Positions 34,103 to 43,954 of a stretch of DNA of 64,000 nt are shown here, in pieces; position 1 is the stretch's first letter; every line of letters begins with the position of its first letter. The DNA comes from Larkinella punicea (lineage in GTDB: Bacteria > Bacteroidota > Bacteroidia > Cytophagales > Spirosomataceae). The notes beneath the pieces are model-generated. The model ran no database searches. It was not told where the DNA came from and saw only the letters and a list, made by a program, of their open reading frames with translations. The DNA is taken from NCBI RefSeq assembly GCF_003334855.1, contig NZ_QOWE01000003.1, forward strand, positions 62,001-126,000, written 5' to 3'. Both the position numbers and the translations under genes were made by a program.

Positions 34103-35890
34103 GTGAAGCACATTCGTAATTTTTGCATTATTGCCCATATCGACCACGGCAAAAGCACGCTGGCCGACCGATTACTGGAGTTTACAAAAACCATTGGGGA
34201 GCGCGACATGCAGGCCCAGTTTCTGGACGACATGGACCTGGAGCGCGAGCGTGGGATTACCATCAAGAGCCACGCCATCCAGATGGACTACCTCTATAAA
34301 GGTGAAAAATACACGCTGAACCTGATCGATACGCCGGGTCACGTGGATTTTTCCTACGAAGTATCCCGGTCCATTGCCGCCTGTGAAGGCGCTTTGTTGC
34401 TGGTGGATGCCGCGCAGGGAACCGAAGCCCAAACCATTTCGAATCTGTATCTGGCGATGAATAACAACCTGGTTATCATTCCGGTACTGAACAAAATCGA
34501 TCTGCCTGGTGCCATGCCGGAAGAGGTGAAAGACGAAATGGTGGATCTGATCGGCTGTGAACGCGAGGACATCATTCCGGCCAGTGGCAAGGAAGGCATC
34601 GGGATCGAAGCCATTCTGAATGCCATCGTCGAGCGTGTACCACCGCCGAGCGGAGACCCCGAAGGTGAACTCCAGGCGCTGATTTTTGACTCCCAGTTTA
34701 ATTCCTACCGGGGGATCGAAGTTATTTTCCGGGTCAAAAATGGCCGTATCCGCAAGGGTGACAAGGTCAAATTTATGGCCACCGGCAAAGAATATTTTGC
34801 CGATGAAATCGGAACGCTTAAACTGAGTCAGGTACCGAAAGAGGTCATCGAGTGTGGCGACGTAGGCTACCTGATTTCGGGGATCAAAGTGGCCAAAGAG
34901 GTGAAAGTAGGGGATACCATCACCCGCTTTGCCGCTCCGGCAGCCGCACCCATCCAAGGGTTTGAAGAAGTCAAGCCGATGGTTTTTGCCGGGATCTATC
35001 CGGTCGATACCAGCGAGTATGAAGAACTTCGGGAAGCGATGGAAAAGCTCCAGCTCAACGATGCCTCGCTGGTCTGGGAACCGGAAACCTCGGCGGCCCT
35101 CGGTTTTGGTTTCCGTTGCGGTTTTCTAGGGATGCTGCACATGGAAATTGTGCAGGAGCGTCTGGAGCGTGAATTCGACATGACCGTGATTACCACCGTG
35201 CCGTCCGTGCGGTTTGAAGTCATTACGACGAAAGGTGAAACGCTTCAGGTCAGTGCCCCGGCCGAAATGCCCGATCCGAGCAGCATCGACTGGATTGAAG
35301 AACCGTTTATCAAAGCGCAAATCATTACCAAAGCGGAATACGTTGGCGCGATTATTGGTTTGTGTATGGACAAACGCAGTTTGTTCAAAAACCAGGTGTA
35401 TCTGACCGCCGACCGCGTCGAACTTCAGTTTGAAATGCCATTGGCCGAGGTCGTTTTTGACTTCTTCGATAAACTGAAAACCATTTCACGCGGCTACGCT
35501 TCGCTTGATTATGAGTTCCTGGGCAACCGGGAATCGACGATGGTGAAGCTTGATATTATGTTGAACGGCGAAGGTGTCGATGCGCTTTCGGCCATCGTTC
35601 ACCGCGACAAAGCGTATGAATGGGGCAAGAAACTCTGCGAAAAACTGCGGGAATTATTGCCTCGTCAGCAGTTTGAAATTGCGATTCAGGCGGCTATCGG
35701 CCAGAAAATCATCGCCCGCGAAACCGTGAAAGCCCTGCGGAAAGACGTTCTGGCCAAATGCTACGGTGGTGACATCAGCCGGAAACGGAAGCTGTTGGAA
35801 AAACAGAAAAAAGGGAAGAAACGGATGCGCCAGGTCGGCAACGTCGAAATTCCGCAGGAAGCATTTATGGCGGTTTTGAAAATAAATTAA
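34103..35890 (+). CDS. lepA: elongation factor 4 (LepA)
   Basis: A 595-residue translational GTPase that back-translocates stalled ribosomes. G1 is [10 protein letters not shown]2 RGITIKS, G3 DTPGHVDF and G4 NKID; the LepA-specific C-terminal domain ([26 protein letters not shown]) is complete. It starts with GTG at 34103, since homologous residues ([17 protein letters not shown]) begin there and no ATG is nearby. Confidence 0.96.
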   Translation: MKHIRNFCIIAHIDHGKSTLADRLLEFTKTIGERDMQAQFLDDMDLERERGITIKSHAIQMDYLYKGEKYTLNLIDTPGHVDFSYEVSRSIAACEGALLLVDAAQGTEAQTISNLYLAMNNNLVIIPVLNKIDLPGAMPEEVKDEMVDLIGCEREDIIPASGKEGIGIEAILNAIVERVPPPSGDPEGELQALIFDSQFNSYRGIEVIFRVKNGRIRKGDKVKFMATGKEYFADEIGTLKLSQVPKEVIECGDVGYLISGIKVAKEVKVGDTITRFAAPAAAPIQGFEEVKPMVFAGIYPVDTSEYEELREAMEKLQLNDASLVWEPETSAALGFGFRCGFLGMLHMEIVQERLEREFDMTVITTVPSVRFEVITTKGETLQVSAPAEMPDPSSIDWIEEPFIKAQIITKAEYVGAIIGLCMDKRSLFKNQVYLTADRVELQFEMPLAEVVFDFFDKLKTISRGYASLDYEFLGNRESTMVKLDIMLNGEGVDALSAIVHRDKAYEWGKKLCEKLRELLPRQQFEIAIQAAIGQKIIARETVKALRKDVLAKCYGGDISRKRKLLEKQKKGKKRMRQVGNVEIPQEAFMAVLKIN

Positions 35891-35897
35891 CCGGTTT

Positions 35898-35954
35898 ACG
35901 GTTTTCAGTGGCTGACGCGAGAAAGATATGCTTGCGTCAGCCACTGAAAACCGT
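35898..35954. repeat. perfect palindrome after lepA
   Basis: Two exactly complementary 21-bp arms (35898-35918 and 35934-35954, beginning ACGGTTTTCAGTGGC) around a 15-nt loop, 8 bp after the lepA stop. It ends 22 bp before the OmpA-family start. Confidence 0.92.
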
Positions 35955-35975
35955 CAGCCAATTTGCAAAATCACG

Positions 35976-36722
35976 ATGCGTTGCTTTAGAATACTTGTTT
36001 GGCTAATCATATTCCGGGTTCCGGTCAGCCTGGCCCAATCCGGGGCCAAACTGGTCAAGAGCCACACGACAGACTTTGTGATCAAAGCGTTTGACGAACA
36101 GACGAAAGCCGAGGTTCCGGCGAGCTACCAGGTGCAGGCGGTGCTTTCGAAGAGGAAATTCAGTGGACGAAGCCAACCGGGTCGGGCGTTTGCCTTTACG
36201 TTGGGGAGGAGTGATACCGTCATCATCAATACGATTGCCAAAGGCTATTATGCAATGGAGGAAGTGCTGTTTGTGCCTTGTGACACCTGCGCGAATTATG
36301 AACACCGGGCCTTGATGGAGAAAGTTGGCGTGACCAAAACCACGCAACCCGACAGCGTTTTCCGGGATTTGAAAGTCAACGACAAAATCCGGCTCGACAA
36401 TGTGTATTTCGACCAGAGCAGTTACATCCTGCGGAAAGAATCGTATCCACAGCTCGACATGCTGCTGAATACGCTGAAAAGTTACCCCAAACTGGTCATC
36501 GAAATTGCGGGCCATACCGACAATGTGGGCGACCGCCGACTGAACCAGTCCCTGTCTGAAAACCGGGCGCGGGTTATCACCAACTACCTGATTCAGCGGG
36601 GAATTCCCGAAAACCGCCTTCAATACCAGGGCTACGGTGACAACCGCCCGGCTGCTCCCAATGATAATGAAGCCAATAAGAAACTAAACCGCCGGGTTGA
36701 GTTTACGGTTTTGAAATTATAA
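35976..36722 (+). CDS. OmpA family outer-membrane protein
   Basis: A 248-residue protein with a signal peptide (MRCFRILVWLIIFRVPVSLAQ), a middle region of about 100 residues without a recognised fold, and a C-terminal OmpA-like peptidoglycan-binding domain (about 140-248: NVYFDQSSYILRKES, IEIAGHTDNVGDRRLNQSLSENRA, GYGDNRPAAPN...NRRVEF). It anchors the outer membrane to peptidoglycan. An ATG at 35928 lies inside the palindrome and is rejected; 35976 gives the signal peptide directly. Confidence 0.88.
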   Translation: MRCFRILVWLIIFRVPVSLAQSGAKLVKSHTTDFVIKAFDEQTKAEVPASYQVQAVLSKRKFSGRSQPGRAFAFTLGRSDTVIINTIAKGYYAMEEVLFVPCDTCANYEHRALMEKVGVTKTTQPDSVFRDLKVNDKIRLDNVYFDQSSYILRKESYPQLDMLLNTLKSYPKLVIEIAGHTDNVGDRRLNQSLSENRARVITNYLIQRGIPENRLQYQGYGDNRPAAPNDNEANKKLNRRVEFTVLKL

Positions 36723-36729
36723 GCTTTGC

Positions 36730-36799
36730 CACCGCTGTCAGGGTCTGTCACCGCTGTCAGGGTCTTCGACCACAACGGTGGCCCGGCGCTGACAGGGTG
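36730..36799. repeat. family C repeat, copy 2
   Basis: A 17-bp unit CACCGCTGTCAGGGTCT is tandemly repeated (36730-36746 and 36749-36765), followed by an inverted CTGACAGGGTG. It lies downstream of the OmpA-family gene. Confidence 0.75.
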
Positions 36800-36861
36800 A
36801 GGCATTTTTTTAGGAAAAATACGTTATCAGGGTAGAAACCATCTGACTGCTGACTGTACTG

Positions 36862-37632
36862 ATGCGCTACTTTGTTCGTGAAGATTCGATTGTTCGAAAC
36901 ATTTGGGGGGATGCCGACGTGATTCTGCTCATTTTTGCGGGTGGTGCCGCCGAATTTGCCCTCAACCGGGCCGTCGACTGGCTGTTTTATACCGGGAAAT
37001 TGCCCGCCGATCCGATTGGGCGGTTGTTCTCGACGGTTAAATACGCCCAGGAAATTGTGTTTATGCCGCATGAAAGAGCCGTGGCTGCCATCAACCGGAT
37101 GCGGGCGATTCACGGGGGCGTCGAAAAAAGCCGGGGCTACCAGATTCCTGACTGGGCCTATCGCGACGTTCTGTACATGTTGATTGACTACTCCGAGCGT
37201 GCTTTTCAACTGCTGCACCGCCCCCTGACCAATCCCGAACGGGAAGAACTGTACGATACGTTCCGGCGGGTGGGCGAGGGCATGGGCGTGCCGGAAATTC
37301 CGCAGAACTATGCCGACTGGCAAATCGACCGCCAGCTTCACCTGGACCGGGATTTGGCGCATAGCCCGTTTACTGACAAACTTTTTGACCGGTACCGGGA
37401 AGAGTTGGGAAACTGGCGATACGGTCTGCTGTTGCAGGCGCAATCGTTGCTGGTACCCAAACCGGTTCAGGAACGACTCTCCTTGCCGGATCGGCCTGTC
37501 CTGGCTTCGATGATGTGGCTTTACAAGGTTCTTGAGCGGTTACATTTGCGTTCGCTTACCCAACGGATTTTGCTGCCCCCGGCCTATCTGAAGCAAGTGC
37601 GTGAACTGGATCGGGATAAGGTGCCGGTTTAA
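36862..37632 (+). CDS. oxygenase MpaB family protein (DUF2236)
   Basis: A 256-residue protein of the DUF2236/MpaB family. Key elements are REDSIVRNIWGDADVILLIFAGGAAEFA, GRLFSTVKYAQEIVF with the following HERAVAAINRMRAIHGGV, and IPQNYADW. Members such as Lcp are heme-b oxygenases; the conserved His region is present, but the substrate is unknown. It ends before palindrome 37672-37740 and converges with a Tat-exported FAD enzyme. Confidence 0.8.
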   Translation: MRYFVREDSIVRNIWGDADVILLIFAGGAAEFALNRAVDWLFYTGKLPADPIGRLFSTVKYAQEIVFMPHERAVAAINRMRAIHGGVEKSRGYQIPDWAYRDVLYMLIDYSERAFQLLHRPLTNPEREELYDTFRRVGEGMGVPEIPQNYADWQIDRQLHLDRDLAHSPFTDKLFDRYREELGNWRYGLLLQAQSLLVPKPVQERLSLPDRPVLASMMWLYKVLERLHLRSLTQRILLPPAYLKQVRELDRDKVPV

Positions 37633-37671
37633 TTGCTTCGTTCGGGGATATTTAAACTTCATTATTCAATG

Positions 37672-37740
37672 TTCGTTATTCCGTGTTCGATATTCGCTCT
37701 ATGCAGAAGAAATACTGAATATTGAACACGGAATAACGAA
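37672..37740. repeat. palindrome between convergent genes
   Basis: Arms of about 24 bp (37672-37695 and 37717-37740) built on TTCGTTATTCCGTGTTC and its reverse complement, with one mismatch. A TAACGAA unit is repeated after the right arm. Confidence 0.85.
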
Positions 37741-37771
37741 TAACGAAATTCTGCTCTGGGTATATAGCAAA

Positions 37772-39514
37772 TCAGCCCTGTTTCGGCCACTGGGTTTCAA
37801 TTCCCTGTCTTCTCACCGCGTTCTGAAACTCCTCCAGTAGCGGTTTTTGCTCCCGAACCGCGCGGGGAATCACGTTTTTACCGAGCGAGAAAGCGACCAG
37901 TTGACCGACGGCTTCGCCAATGCTCCACTCCACCGGATGGAGCCGGTAACAACCGTTGGTGATGTGCGTCGTGCCGATGTTTTTATTGGCCGGCAGCAGG
38001 TTTTCCATTCGTTGAGGGAGTAGGGCGCCCAATGGAATCTGGAACGGCAGCGAACCGAAATCGATGTAATTGTTGCCCCGGCTGCTGGGGTGCAGGTCGA
38101 TGTGGTAATAGCCGGTGCCCACGCTGTCATAAAACTCTGCCGCCGTATTGCCGGTTTTTTGCCCCGTTATCAACGCCCGGTTGGCCGCGCCGACGTGTTC
38201 TTCCAGCACCGTAAAAACTGCCTTGATCCGGCGCGATTCCCGGACATACGGATATTTCGCCATGCCGTCTTCCGTGCCCATGATGTCGGGACGAAGCCGC
38301 AAACCGGGCCATCCCTGACCACCGTCGGGCCGGGGTGCTTCGGTCTGGAGCCAGTAAAAAAGCGACAGACTAAGCTGCTTGCCACCCTCGACGTGCTTTT
38401 TGAATTCCTTCTCACCGACGCCCACCAGATTGCCCAGAAAATAATCGTTCTGCGGCCAGTTGACGACCGTAATATCACTGAGAAAAGTACCCGGTTTAAA
38501 ATTGTTTTTGTTGATCAGTCGGCGGTAATTCCACAAATTGAGCGCCGAACCCGTCGAAATGCCTTCGGGATGAAAGCCCAGTGTTTTCGGTTCCAGGGTC
38601 GAGGGGTTCGAGTAGGAGAGATCCAGCAGTTTGCCCGACCAGGCGGGCGTAAGTTTCGGAACCAGATTTCGCCAAAAAGCGTAGTCTTTCGGTTTTTCGA
38701 TCAGGTGTTCCGTTTTCTTTTTATTGATCTCAGGAACGTAATCCATCGCAAAACAAACCGTAAACGATTGTTGGTTGTTCGGGTCGGCTTTTTCGGGCGC
38801 GTGTAATTCGCCGGTTTCCTTTTTCGATTCAGTGCCGGTAACAAATTCGGTGCCGGTCAGCGGTAGCAAATCGCCCAGTTCCGTGGCGTCGACGAAATAG
38901 GGAGCTGTCAGCACCACCTCTTTTCCACTGCGGTAACTAAGCGCTTTCAAGGCCCGAACCCGGTCGCCGGACGTATCGGCCCCCGTGATTTTGTGCTCCA
39001 GCAATACAATCAGTTGCCGGGAACTCTGGTAGGGCGCCAGCATGTCCTGCAAAACCGCCACGGCCACCCGGGGTTCATGACACAGCCGCGAAACCGCACC
39101 GTCGCCCGGATTGAGGTGTTTGCGGTTTTTGGCTTCGTCGGTCAGCGGATAATTCCGGATGTAATAGTCGCGAACGGCGGTGCGGAAGGTCCGGTAAAGC
39201 TGCGTGGCACCGTGGGTTTCGATCCACTGGTGTTCGTCGGGTGGTACGCCCTGTTGCGAAATCTGACCGCCAATCCAGTCGGTTTCTTCCGTCAGGATAA
39301 CCCGTAAATTGTTCCGAAGAGCCGCCAAAGCGGCCGCGCAACCGCCTAATCCACCACCGGCGACAACTACATCGGCCGAAAATTCGTTACTATTTTTAGA
39401 TGGGGCAGACCAGCCTGATGGTGACGACACCGGAGTTGAGGGGGCAAAAGAAGACGAAGCGGCAGCCGTTAGACCGCCAACGGCAACTGTTTCAATGAAA
39501 TTCCTTCGATTCAT
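37772..39514 (-). CDS. FAD-dependent oxidoreductase with Tat-like signal
   Basis: A 580-residue flavoprotein (FAD_oxidored type). The N-terminus MNRRNFIETVAVGGLTAAASSS is a twin-arginine-like signal; VVVAGGGLGGCAAALAAL (49-66) is the FAD-binding Rossmann fold, and TEETDWIGGQISQQGVPPDEHQ is characteristic of this Bacteroidota/Planctomycetes family. It is probably exported folded to the periplasm. Members are often found with polysaccharide degradation genes, but none is next to it. The substrate is unknown. Confidence 0.82.
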   Translation of the reverse strand: MNRRNFIETVAVGGLTAAASSSFAPSTPVSSPSGWSAPSKNSNEFSADVVVAGGGLGGCAAALAALRNNLRVILTEETDWIGGQISQQGVPPDEHQWIETHGATQLYRTFRTAVRDYYIRNYPLTDEAKNRKHLNPGDGAVSRLCHEPRVAVAVLQDMLAPYQSSRQLIVLLEHKITGADTSGDRVRALKALSYRSGKEVVLTAPYFVDATELGDLLPLTGTEFVTGTESKKETGELHAPEKADPNNQQSFTVCFAMDYVPEINKKKTEHLIEKPKDYAFWRNLVPKLTPAWSGKLLDLSYSNPSTLEPKTLGFHPEGISTGSALNLWNYRRLINKNNFKPGTFLSDITVVNWPQNDYFLGNLVGVGEKEFKKHVEGGKQLSLSLFYWLQTEAPRPDGGQGWPGLRLRPDIMGTEDGMAKYPYVRESRRIKAVFTVLEEHVGAANRALITGQKTGNTAAEFYDSVGTGYYHIDLHPSSRGNNYIDFGSLPFQIPLGALLPQRMENLLPANKNIGTTHITNGCYRLHPVEWSIGEAVGQLVAFSLGKNVIPRAVREQKPLLEEFQNAVRRQGIETQWPKQG

Positions 39515-39626
39515 AGGGAGAATAACCGGAAAAGTCGGGATGAACCATTATTTGGCGGCAATTTGCAAATCAAAGCGGATAAGTGGAAACTTCGCCTTAG
39601 ATTAACCAACTTTCCCCGCTTTCTTC

Positions 39627-39634
39627 TAATTTTG
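39627..39634 (+). promoter_or_regulatory. predicted promoter -7 box for the PDH E2 gene
   Basis: TAATTTTG, exact consensus, 45 bp before the ATG at 39679. Confidence 0.45.
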
Positions 39635-39678
39635 AACACTCGAAGCAGAACTACTGATATACTTGCACAAAACCGCAT

Positions 39679-41352
39679 ATGGCAGAATTAATCCGAATGC
39701 CCAAGATGAGCGACACCATGACCGAAGGTGTCATCGCTGAATGGCATAAGAAAGTAGGCGACACCGTCAAGTCGGGCGACGTGCTGGCCGAGGTCGAAAC
39801 CGATAAGGCGACGATGGATCTGGAGGCTTACGACGAAGGGACGTTGTTATACATTGGCGTTGAAAAAGGCCAGTCTGTACCGATCGACGGCATTCTGGCC
39901 GTGGTAGGAAAGTCCGGTGAAGATTTCAAGGCCTTGCTGGATGGCAATGGTTCTTCCAACGGTTCTGCGGAACCGAAGGCCGAAGCCCCCGCCGAAAAAC
40001 CCACACCCGCGCCCGCTTCCAACGGAGCGGAACAACCAGCCCCCAAAGCCCCGGCTCCGGCGGCTCCGGCCGCCAACATCAACGCGTCGATCATCCGGAT
40101 GCCGAAGATGAGCGATACGATGACCGAAGGAACGATTGTGGCCTGGCATAAAAAAGAAGGGGATACCGTGAAATCGGGCGATGTGCTGGCCGAAGTCGAA
40201 ACCGACAAGGCAACGATGGATCTGGAAGCCTACGAAGAAGGAACCCTGTTGTACATTGGCGCGAAAGAAGGAACGGCGGTGGCCGTCGATGACGTGATTG
40301 CCGTCGTTGGCGAAAAAGGTGCCGATTTCCAGGCCCTGCTGCAAGGCGGAGATCAACCCGCTGCGGCTGCTGCGGAACCGGACGCTCCCAAAGCCGAAGC
40401 CCAGCCGGCCGCTGCTCCCGCCGAAACATCCACCGGCAACGGACACGATAGCCGGGTGCTGGCTTCTCCGTTGGCCAAGACGATTGCCAAAGAAAAAGGT
40501 GTTGATCTGGCGCAGGTGCAGGGCTCTGGTCCCGACGGACGCATTGTCAAACGCGACGTCGAAACCTTCCAGCCTGCCGCTCAACCGGCCCCGGCACAAG
40601 CGGCTCCGGCCCCTGCCGCCAAACCGGCTGCTCCCGCTCCCGTTGCGCAAACCGCACCGGCCGCTCAGGAAGGCGGTTACGAAGACATTCCGCTGAGCCA
40701 GATGCGGAAAACCATTGCCCGCCGGTTGTCGGAAAGCCTGTTTACCGCGCCACATTTCTACCTGACCATGGAAATCAACATGGACAAGGCGATGGATCTG
40801 CGCGGCAAAGTCAACGAGGTGAGCCCGGTGAAAGTGTCGTTCAATGATTTTGTGTTGAAAGCCGCTGCCCTGGCGTTGAAAAAACACCCGGCGGTGAATT
40901 CCTCGTGGCTGGGCGACAAAATCCGGCGGTATTCGTACGTCAACATTGGCGTTGCGGTGGCCGTCGATGAAGGTCTGCTGGTTCCGGTCATTCGCAACGC
41001 AGATCAGAAAACGCTGTCGACCATTGCCGCTGAGGTGAAAGACCTGGCCGGCAAGGCGAAAGATAAAAAACTCCAGCCAAAAGACTGGGAAGGCAGCACA
41101 TTCTCGATTTCCAACCTGGGAATGTTCGGCATCGACGAATTTACGGCGATCATCAACCCGCCCGATTCCTGTATTCTGGCGATTGGCTCGATCAAACAAA
41201 CCGTCAAATTTGAAGGCGAGGTGGCCAAACCCACCAATGTCATGAAAGTGACCCTTTCGTGCGATCACCGTTCTGTCGATGGCGCAACGGGCGCGTCTTT
41301 CCTTCAGACGTTTAAAGGTCTGCTGGAAAATCCGTTCGGGATGCTGGTATAA
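39679..41352 (+). CDS. pyruvate dehydrogenase complex E2 (dihydrolipoamide acetyltransferase)
   Basis: A 557-residue E2 core protein. It contains two lipoyl domains (about 2-77 and 138-213), each with the lipoylated lysine in EVETDKATMDLEAY, joined by Ala/Pro-rich linkers. A peripheral subunit-binding domain follows (about 260-295, RVLASPLAKTIAKEKGVDLAQVQGSGPDGRIVKRDVE) and then the catalytic domain, ending LSCDHRSVDGATGASFLQTF with the active His and Asp. It transfers acetyl groups to CoA and binds E1 and E3. E1 and E3 genes are not adjacent. Confidence 0.94.
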   Translation: MAELIRMPKMSDTMTEGVIAEWHKKVGDTVKSGDVLAEVETDKATMDLEAYDEGTLLYIGVEKGQSVPIDGILAVVGKSGEDFKALLDGNGSSNGSAEPKAEAPAEKPTPAPASNGAEQPAPKAPAPAAPAANINASIIRMPKMSDTMTEGTIVAWHKKEGDTVKSGDVLAEVETDKATMDLEAYEEGTLLYIGAKEGTAVAVDDVIAVVGEKGADFQALLQGGDQPAAAAAEPDAPKAEAQPAAAPAETSTGNGHDSRVLASPLAKTIAKEKGVDLAQVQGSGPDGRIVKRDVETFQPAAQPAPAQAAPAPAAKPAAPAPVAQTAPAAQEGGYEDIPLSQMRKTIARRLSESLFTAPHFYLTMEINMDKAMDLRGKVNEVSPVKVSFNDFVLKAAALALKKHPAVNSSWLGDKIRRYSYVNIGVAVAVDEGLLVPVIRNADQKTLSTIAAEVKDLAGKAKDKKLQPKDWEGSTFSISNLGMFGIDEFTAIINPPDSCILAIGSIKQTVKFEGEVAKPTNVMKVTLSCDHRSVDGATGASFLQTFKGLLENPFGMLV

Positions 41353-41357
41353 AATGG

Positions 41358-41442
41358 GTTTATGGTTTACAGTTTACGGTTTATGGTTGACGGCATCCTT
41401 TCCCGACTAGACACCATAAACTGTAAACTATAAACCATAAAC
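41358..41442. repeat. AT-rich palindrome between E2 and hslV
   Basis: Arms of 29 bp with two mismatches made of repeated GTTTATGG/GTTTAC units (41358-41386 and 41414-41442). A related single-sided array of AAACCGTA/AAACTG units lies at 41996-42040 between hslV and the kinase gene. Confidence 0.85.
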
Positions 41443-41454
41443 TGAAAAAATCGA

Positions 41455-41994
41455 ATGCAAAAAATTCACGCCACAACCGTCATTGGCATTCTGCACAATG
41501 GCGAGATTGCGCTCGGAGCCGATGGCCAGGCGACGATGGGCAATACCATTGCCAAAAGTAACGTTCGGAAAGTACGCAGCCTGATGAACGGCAAGGTGCT
41601 GGCCGGTTTTGCCGGTTCCACCGCCGACGCCTTTACGCTGATCGAACGATTTGAAGAAAAACTCAATGCCTACGGTGGCAACCTGAAACGGGCCGCCATC
41701 GAACTGGCCAAGGACTGGCGCACCGACCGGTATTTGCGGAAGCTGGAGGCCATGTTGATTGTGGCATCCAAAGACGACCTGCTGGTTATTTCCGGAACCG
41801 GTGATGTGCTGGAACCGGACAACCAGATTGCCGCCATCGGCTCCGGTAGCATGTATGCCCAGTCGGCGGCTATCGCCCTGAAAAAACACGCTTCCCAATT
41901 GACGGCGGAAGAAATGGTTCGGGAAAGCCTGCACATTGCGGCTGATATTTGCATTTATACCAACCACAATCTGGTGGTAGAAACGATTCGGTAA
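41455..41994 (+). CDS. hslV: HslV ATP-dependent protease subunit
   Basis: A 179-residue threonine protease of the proteasome-like HslUV complex. The mature N-terminal threonine follows a six-residue propeptide ([17 protein letters not shown]), with the conserved DGQATMGN and [16 protein letters not shown] blocks. It forms a double hexamer that degrades unfolded proteins delivered by HslU. hslU is not adjacent. The length is normal. Confidence 0.94.
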   Translation: MQKIHATTVIGILHNGEIALGADGQATMGNTIAKSNVRKVRSLMNGKVLAGFAGSTADAFTLIERFEEKLNAYGGNLKRAAIELAKDWRTDRYLRKLEAMLIVASKDDLLVISGTGDVLEPDNQIAAIGSGSMYAQSAAIALKKHASQLTAEEMVRESLHIAADICIYTNHNLVVETIR

Positions 41995-42043
41995 CTGAAA
42001 ACCACAAAACCGTATACTACAAACCGTAAACTGAAAACCGTCT

Positions 42044-43534
42044 ATGAAAGGTTTACGTGCTGTTTTGCCCAAAGCAGTCAGAAAGCGGATCACCTTCGGT
42101 TTCGGTACGGCCTTGTTGCTGATTGCATTGGGGTTCGGGCTGACCTTGTACAGTTACAACCAGTACCGGAAAGCCAGCGACCGGATTGAGCACAGCCAGC
42201 AGGTTACCAACCGGCTGGGGCGCATCCTGTCGTTGATTACGGACGTCGAAACCGGTGAAAGGGGGTATCTGGCTTCTTCCGGGGACGGGATTTACCTCGA
42301 AGCCTTCGACGTGGCCGTGCCGAAGTTTACGCCGGAACTGAACGAAATTCGCAGCCTTGTCGCGGACAATCCGCAGCAACTCCAGAATGTCGATTCCCTG
42401 TCGATGCGGATCGATACCAAAATCGCGACGGCCTACCAGCAGGTCGATGCCGTTAAAAAGAAGTTGCCGATTTCCATTGCGCGGACGTATATGCTACTGG
42501 GGAAATCCCGCATGGATCGGGTTCGCCAGTTGCTGAAAACCATGAACGAAATCGAGCAGGCCCGGTTTGAGACCTACTCCAAAGCCGCCGAGAATTCGTT
42601 TCGCAATACGCTGATTATTATTTTTACGTTGTCACTTCTGACATTCGTCACCCTGATTGTTTCGTATAACCTGCTTGAAAATGAGCTGAATACCCGGCAA
42701 AAAACGGAAGACCAACTGCGGGCTTACGAGGATGAGTTACAGGATAAAATTCAGTTGCTGGAAATCTCGAACGAAGAACTGGAACGATTTGCCTTTGTAG
42801 CTTCGCACGACATGCAGGAACCGTTGCGGAAAATTCAGTCGTTTGGCTATTTGCTGCGCGACCGGTACGAAGAAGGGCTGACGCCGGAAGGGGTGATGTA
42901 TCTGAACAAGATTCTGCAATCGGCGGAGCGGATGTCGAAAATGATCAAGGACCTGCTTAATTTTTCCCGGATCTCCAGCAAAAAAGAACCGTTTCGGATG
43001 GTGCGGCTGGCCGATGTGGTGCAGGGCGTTCTGTCGGATCAGGAACTGAAAATAAAAGCTGCGGAGGCCGTCTTTCACATCGATAAACTGGCCGTGATAG
43101 AAGCCGTACAGAGCCAGATGGACCACCTTTTTTCCAATCTGATTTCGAACGCACTAAAGTTTACGCAGCCCGGTAAGGCCCCGGTTATTACGATCAAGGG
43201 GGGGGGCGTGGATGGCGATATGTACCCCGAACTTATTCCCGGAAAAAAATATTACCAAATTACGGTTGCCGACAACGGGATCGGTTTTAATGAAAAATAC
43301 ATCGACCATATTTTTAAAATTTTCCAGCGCCTGCACGGAAAAAGCACCTACGAGGGAACCGGAATCGGGCTGGCCATTTGCAAGCGCATCGTTACCAATC
43401 ACAAGGGCCTGATTACAGCCCAAAGCCAGCCCGGTGTGGGCACAACCTTTATCATTCTATTACCCGAAAAGCAGACGCAGTCTATTCATGACAATGCAAC
43501 AACCCACGAAACCAGTACATATACTATTGGCTGA
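42044..43534 (+). CDS. CHASE3-type sensor histidine kinase
   Basis: A 496-residue membrane sensor kinase with TM1 at about 18-37, a CHASE3 periplasmic sensor (about 40-185, with VETGERGYLASSGD), TM2 at about 188-208, a coiled coil and then HisKA with His255 (FVASHDMQEPLRKI). The HATPase_c domain has the N box NLISNALKF, G1 DNGIGF and G2 GTGIGLAI. The CHASE3 ligand is unknown. Its last 47 bp overlap the response regulator gene, so the two are translated together as a two-component pair. Confidence 0.92.
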   Translation: MKGLRAVLPKAVRKRITFGFGTALLLIALGFGLTLYSYNQYRKASDRIEHSQQVTNRLGRILSLITDVETGERGYLASSGDGIYLEAFDVAVPKFTPELNEIRSLVADNPQQLQNVDSLSMRIDTKIATAYQQVDAVKKKLPISIARTYMLLGKSRMDRVRQLLKTMNEIEQARFETYSKAAENSFRNTLIIIFTLSLLTFVTLIVSYNLLENELNTRQKTEDQLRAYEDELQDKIQLLEISNEELERFAFVASHDMQEPLRKIQSFGYLLRDRYEEGLTPEGVMYLNKILQSAERMSKMIKDLLNFSRISSKKEPFRMVRLADVVQGVLSDQELKIKAAEAVFHIDKLAVIEAVQSQMDHLFSNLISNALKFTQPGKAPVITIKGGGVDGDMYPELIPGKKYYQITVADNGIGFNEKYIDHIFKIFQRLHGKSTYEGTGIGLAICKRIVTNHKGLITAQSQPGVGTTFIILLPEKQTQSIHDNATTHETSTYTIG

Positions 43535-43943
43535 TGACGACGAAGACGACCGGTTTTTGACGCAGGAAGCCTTTCGTCAGCAGTTTCCGGTGACCGAAAT
43601 GAATGTTGTTGAGGATGGGGAAGAACTGATGGAATTTTTGCGTCGGACGGGCCGCTACGAGTCGTCGAATCATTCGCTGCCGGAGTTGATTTTGCTGGAT
43701 TTGAACATGCCGCGGAAAGATGGCCGCGAGGCTTTGCAGGAGATTAAGTCAGACCGGGAACTCCGGCACATTCCCGTTGTGATTCTGACTACCTCCGATG
43801 CCGGTATCGACATTGATAATTCCTACCTGTGGGGTGCCAACAGCTTCATTACCAAGCCGTCTTCTTTCAAGACCTTGATGGACATTACGCAAACGATTGG
43901 TGACTACTGGTTCAATGTCGTTAAAGTGAGCGGCCGGAATTAG
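43488..43943 (+). CDS. single-domain response regulator
   Basis: A 151-residue CheY/Rcp1-like receiver with no output domain. The acidic pocket is Asp16-Asp17 (LLADDDEDD), the phospho-acceptor is Asp71 (LILLDLNMPRKDG), the Thr is in ILTTSD and the conserved Lys is in FITKPSSF. The start ATGACAATG at 43488 lies inside the kinase gene (47-bp overlap). The partner is the preceding CHASE3 kinase. The output must go through protein interactions or a further phosphorelay. Confidence 0.9.
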   Translation: MTMQQPTKPVHILLADDDEDDRFLTQEAFRQQFPVTEMNVVEDGEELMEFLRRTGRYESSNHSLPELILLDLNMPRKDGREALQEIKSDRELRHIPVVILTTSDAGIDIDNSYLWGANSFITKPSSFKTLMDITQTIGDYWFNVVKVSGRN

Positions 43944-43954
43944 AAAAACGGGGG

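Noticed and set aside
39847-41268. 473-codon minus-strand frame opposite PDH E2
   Set aside because: Its low-complexity Gly/Arg/Phe sequence mirrors the Ala/Pro linkers and lipoyl repeats of E2; no start context or homology.
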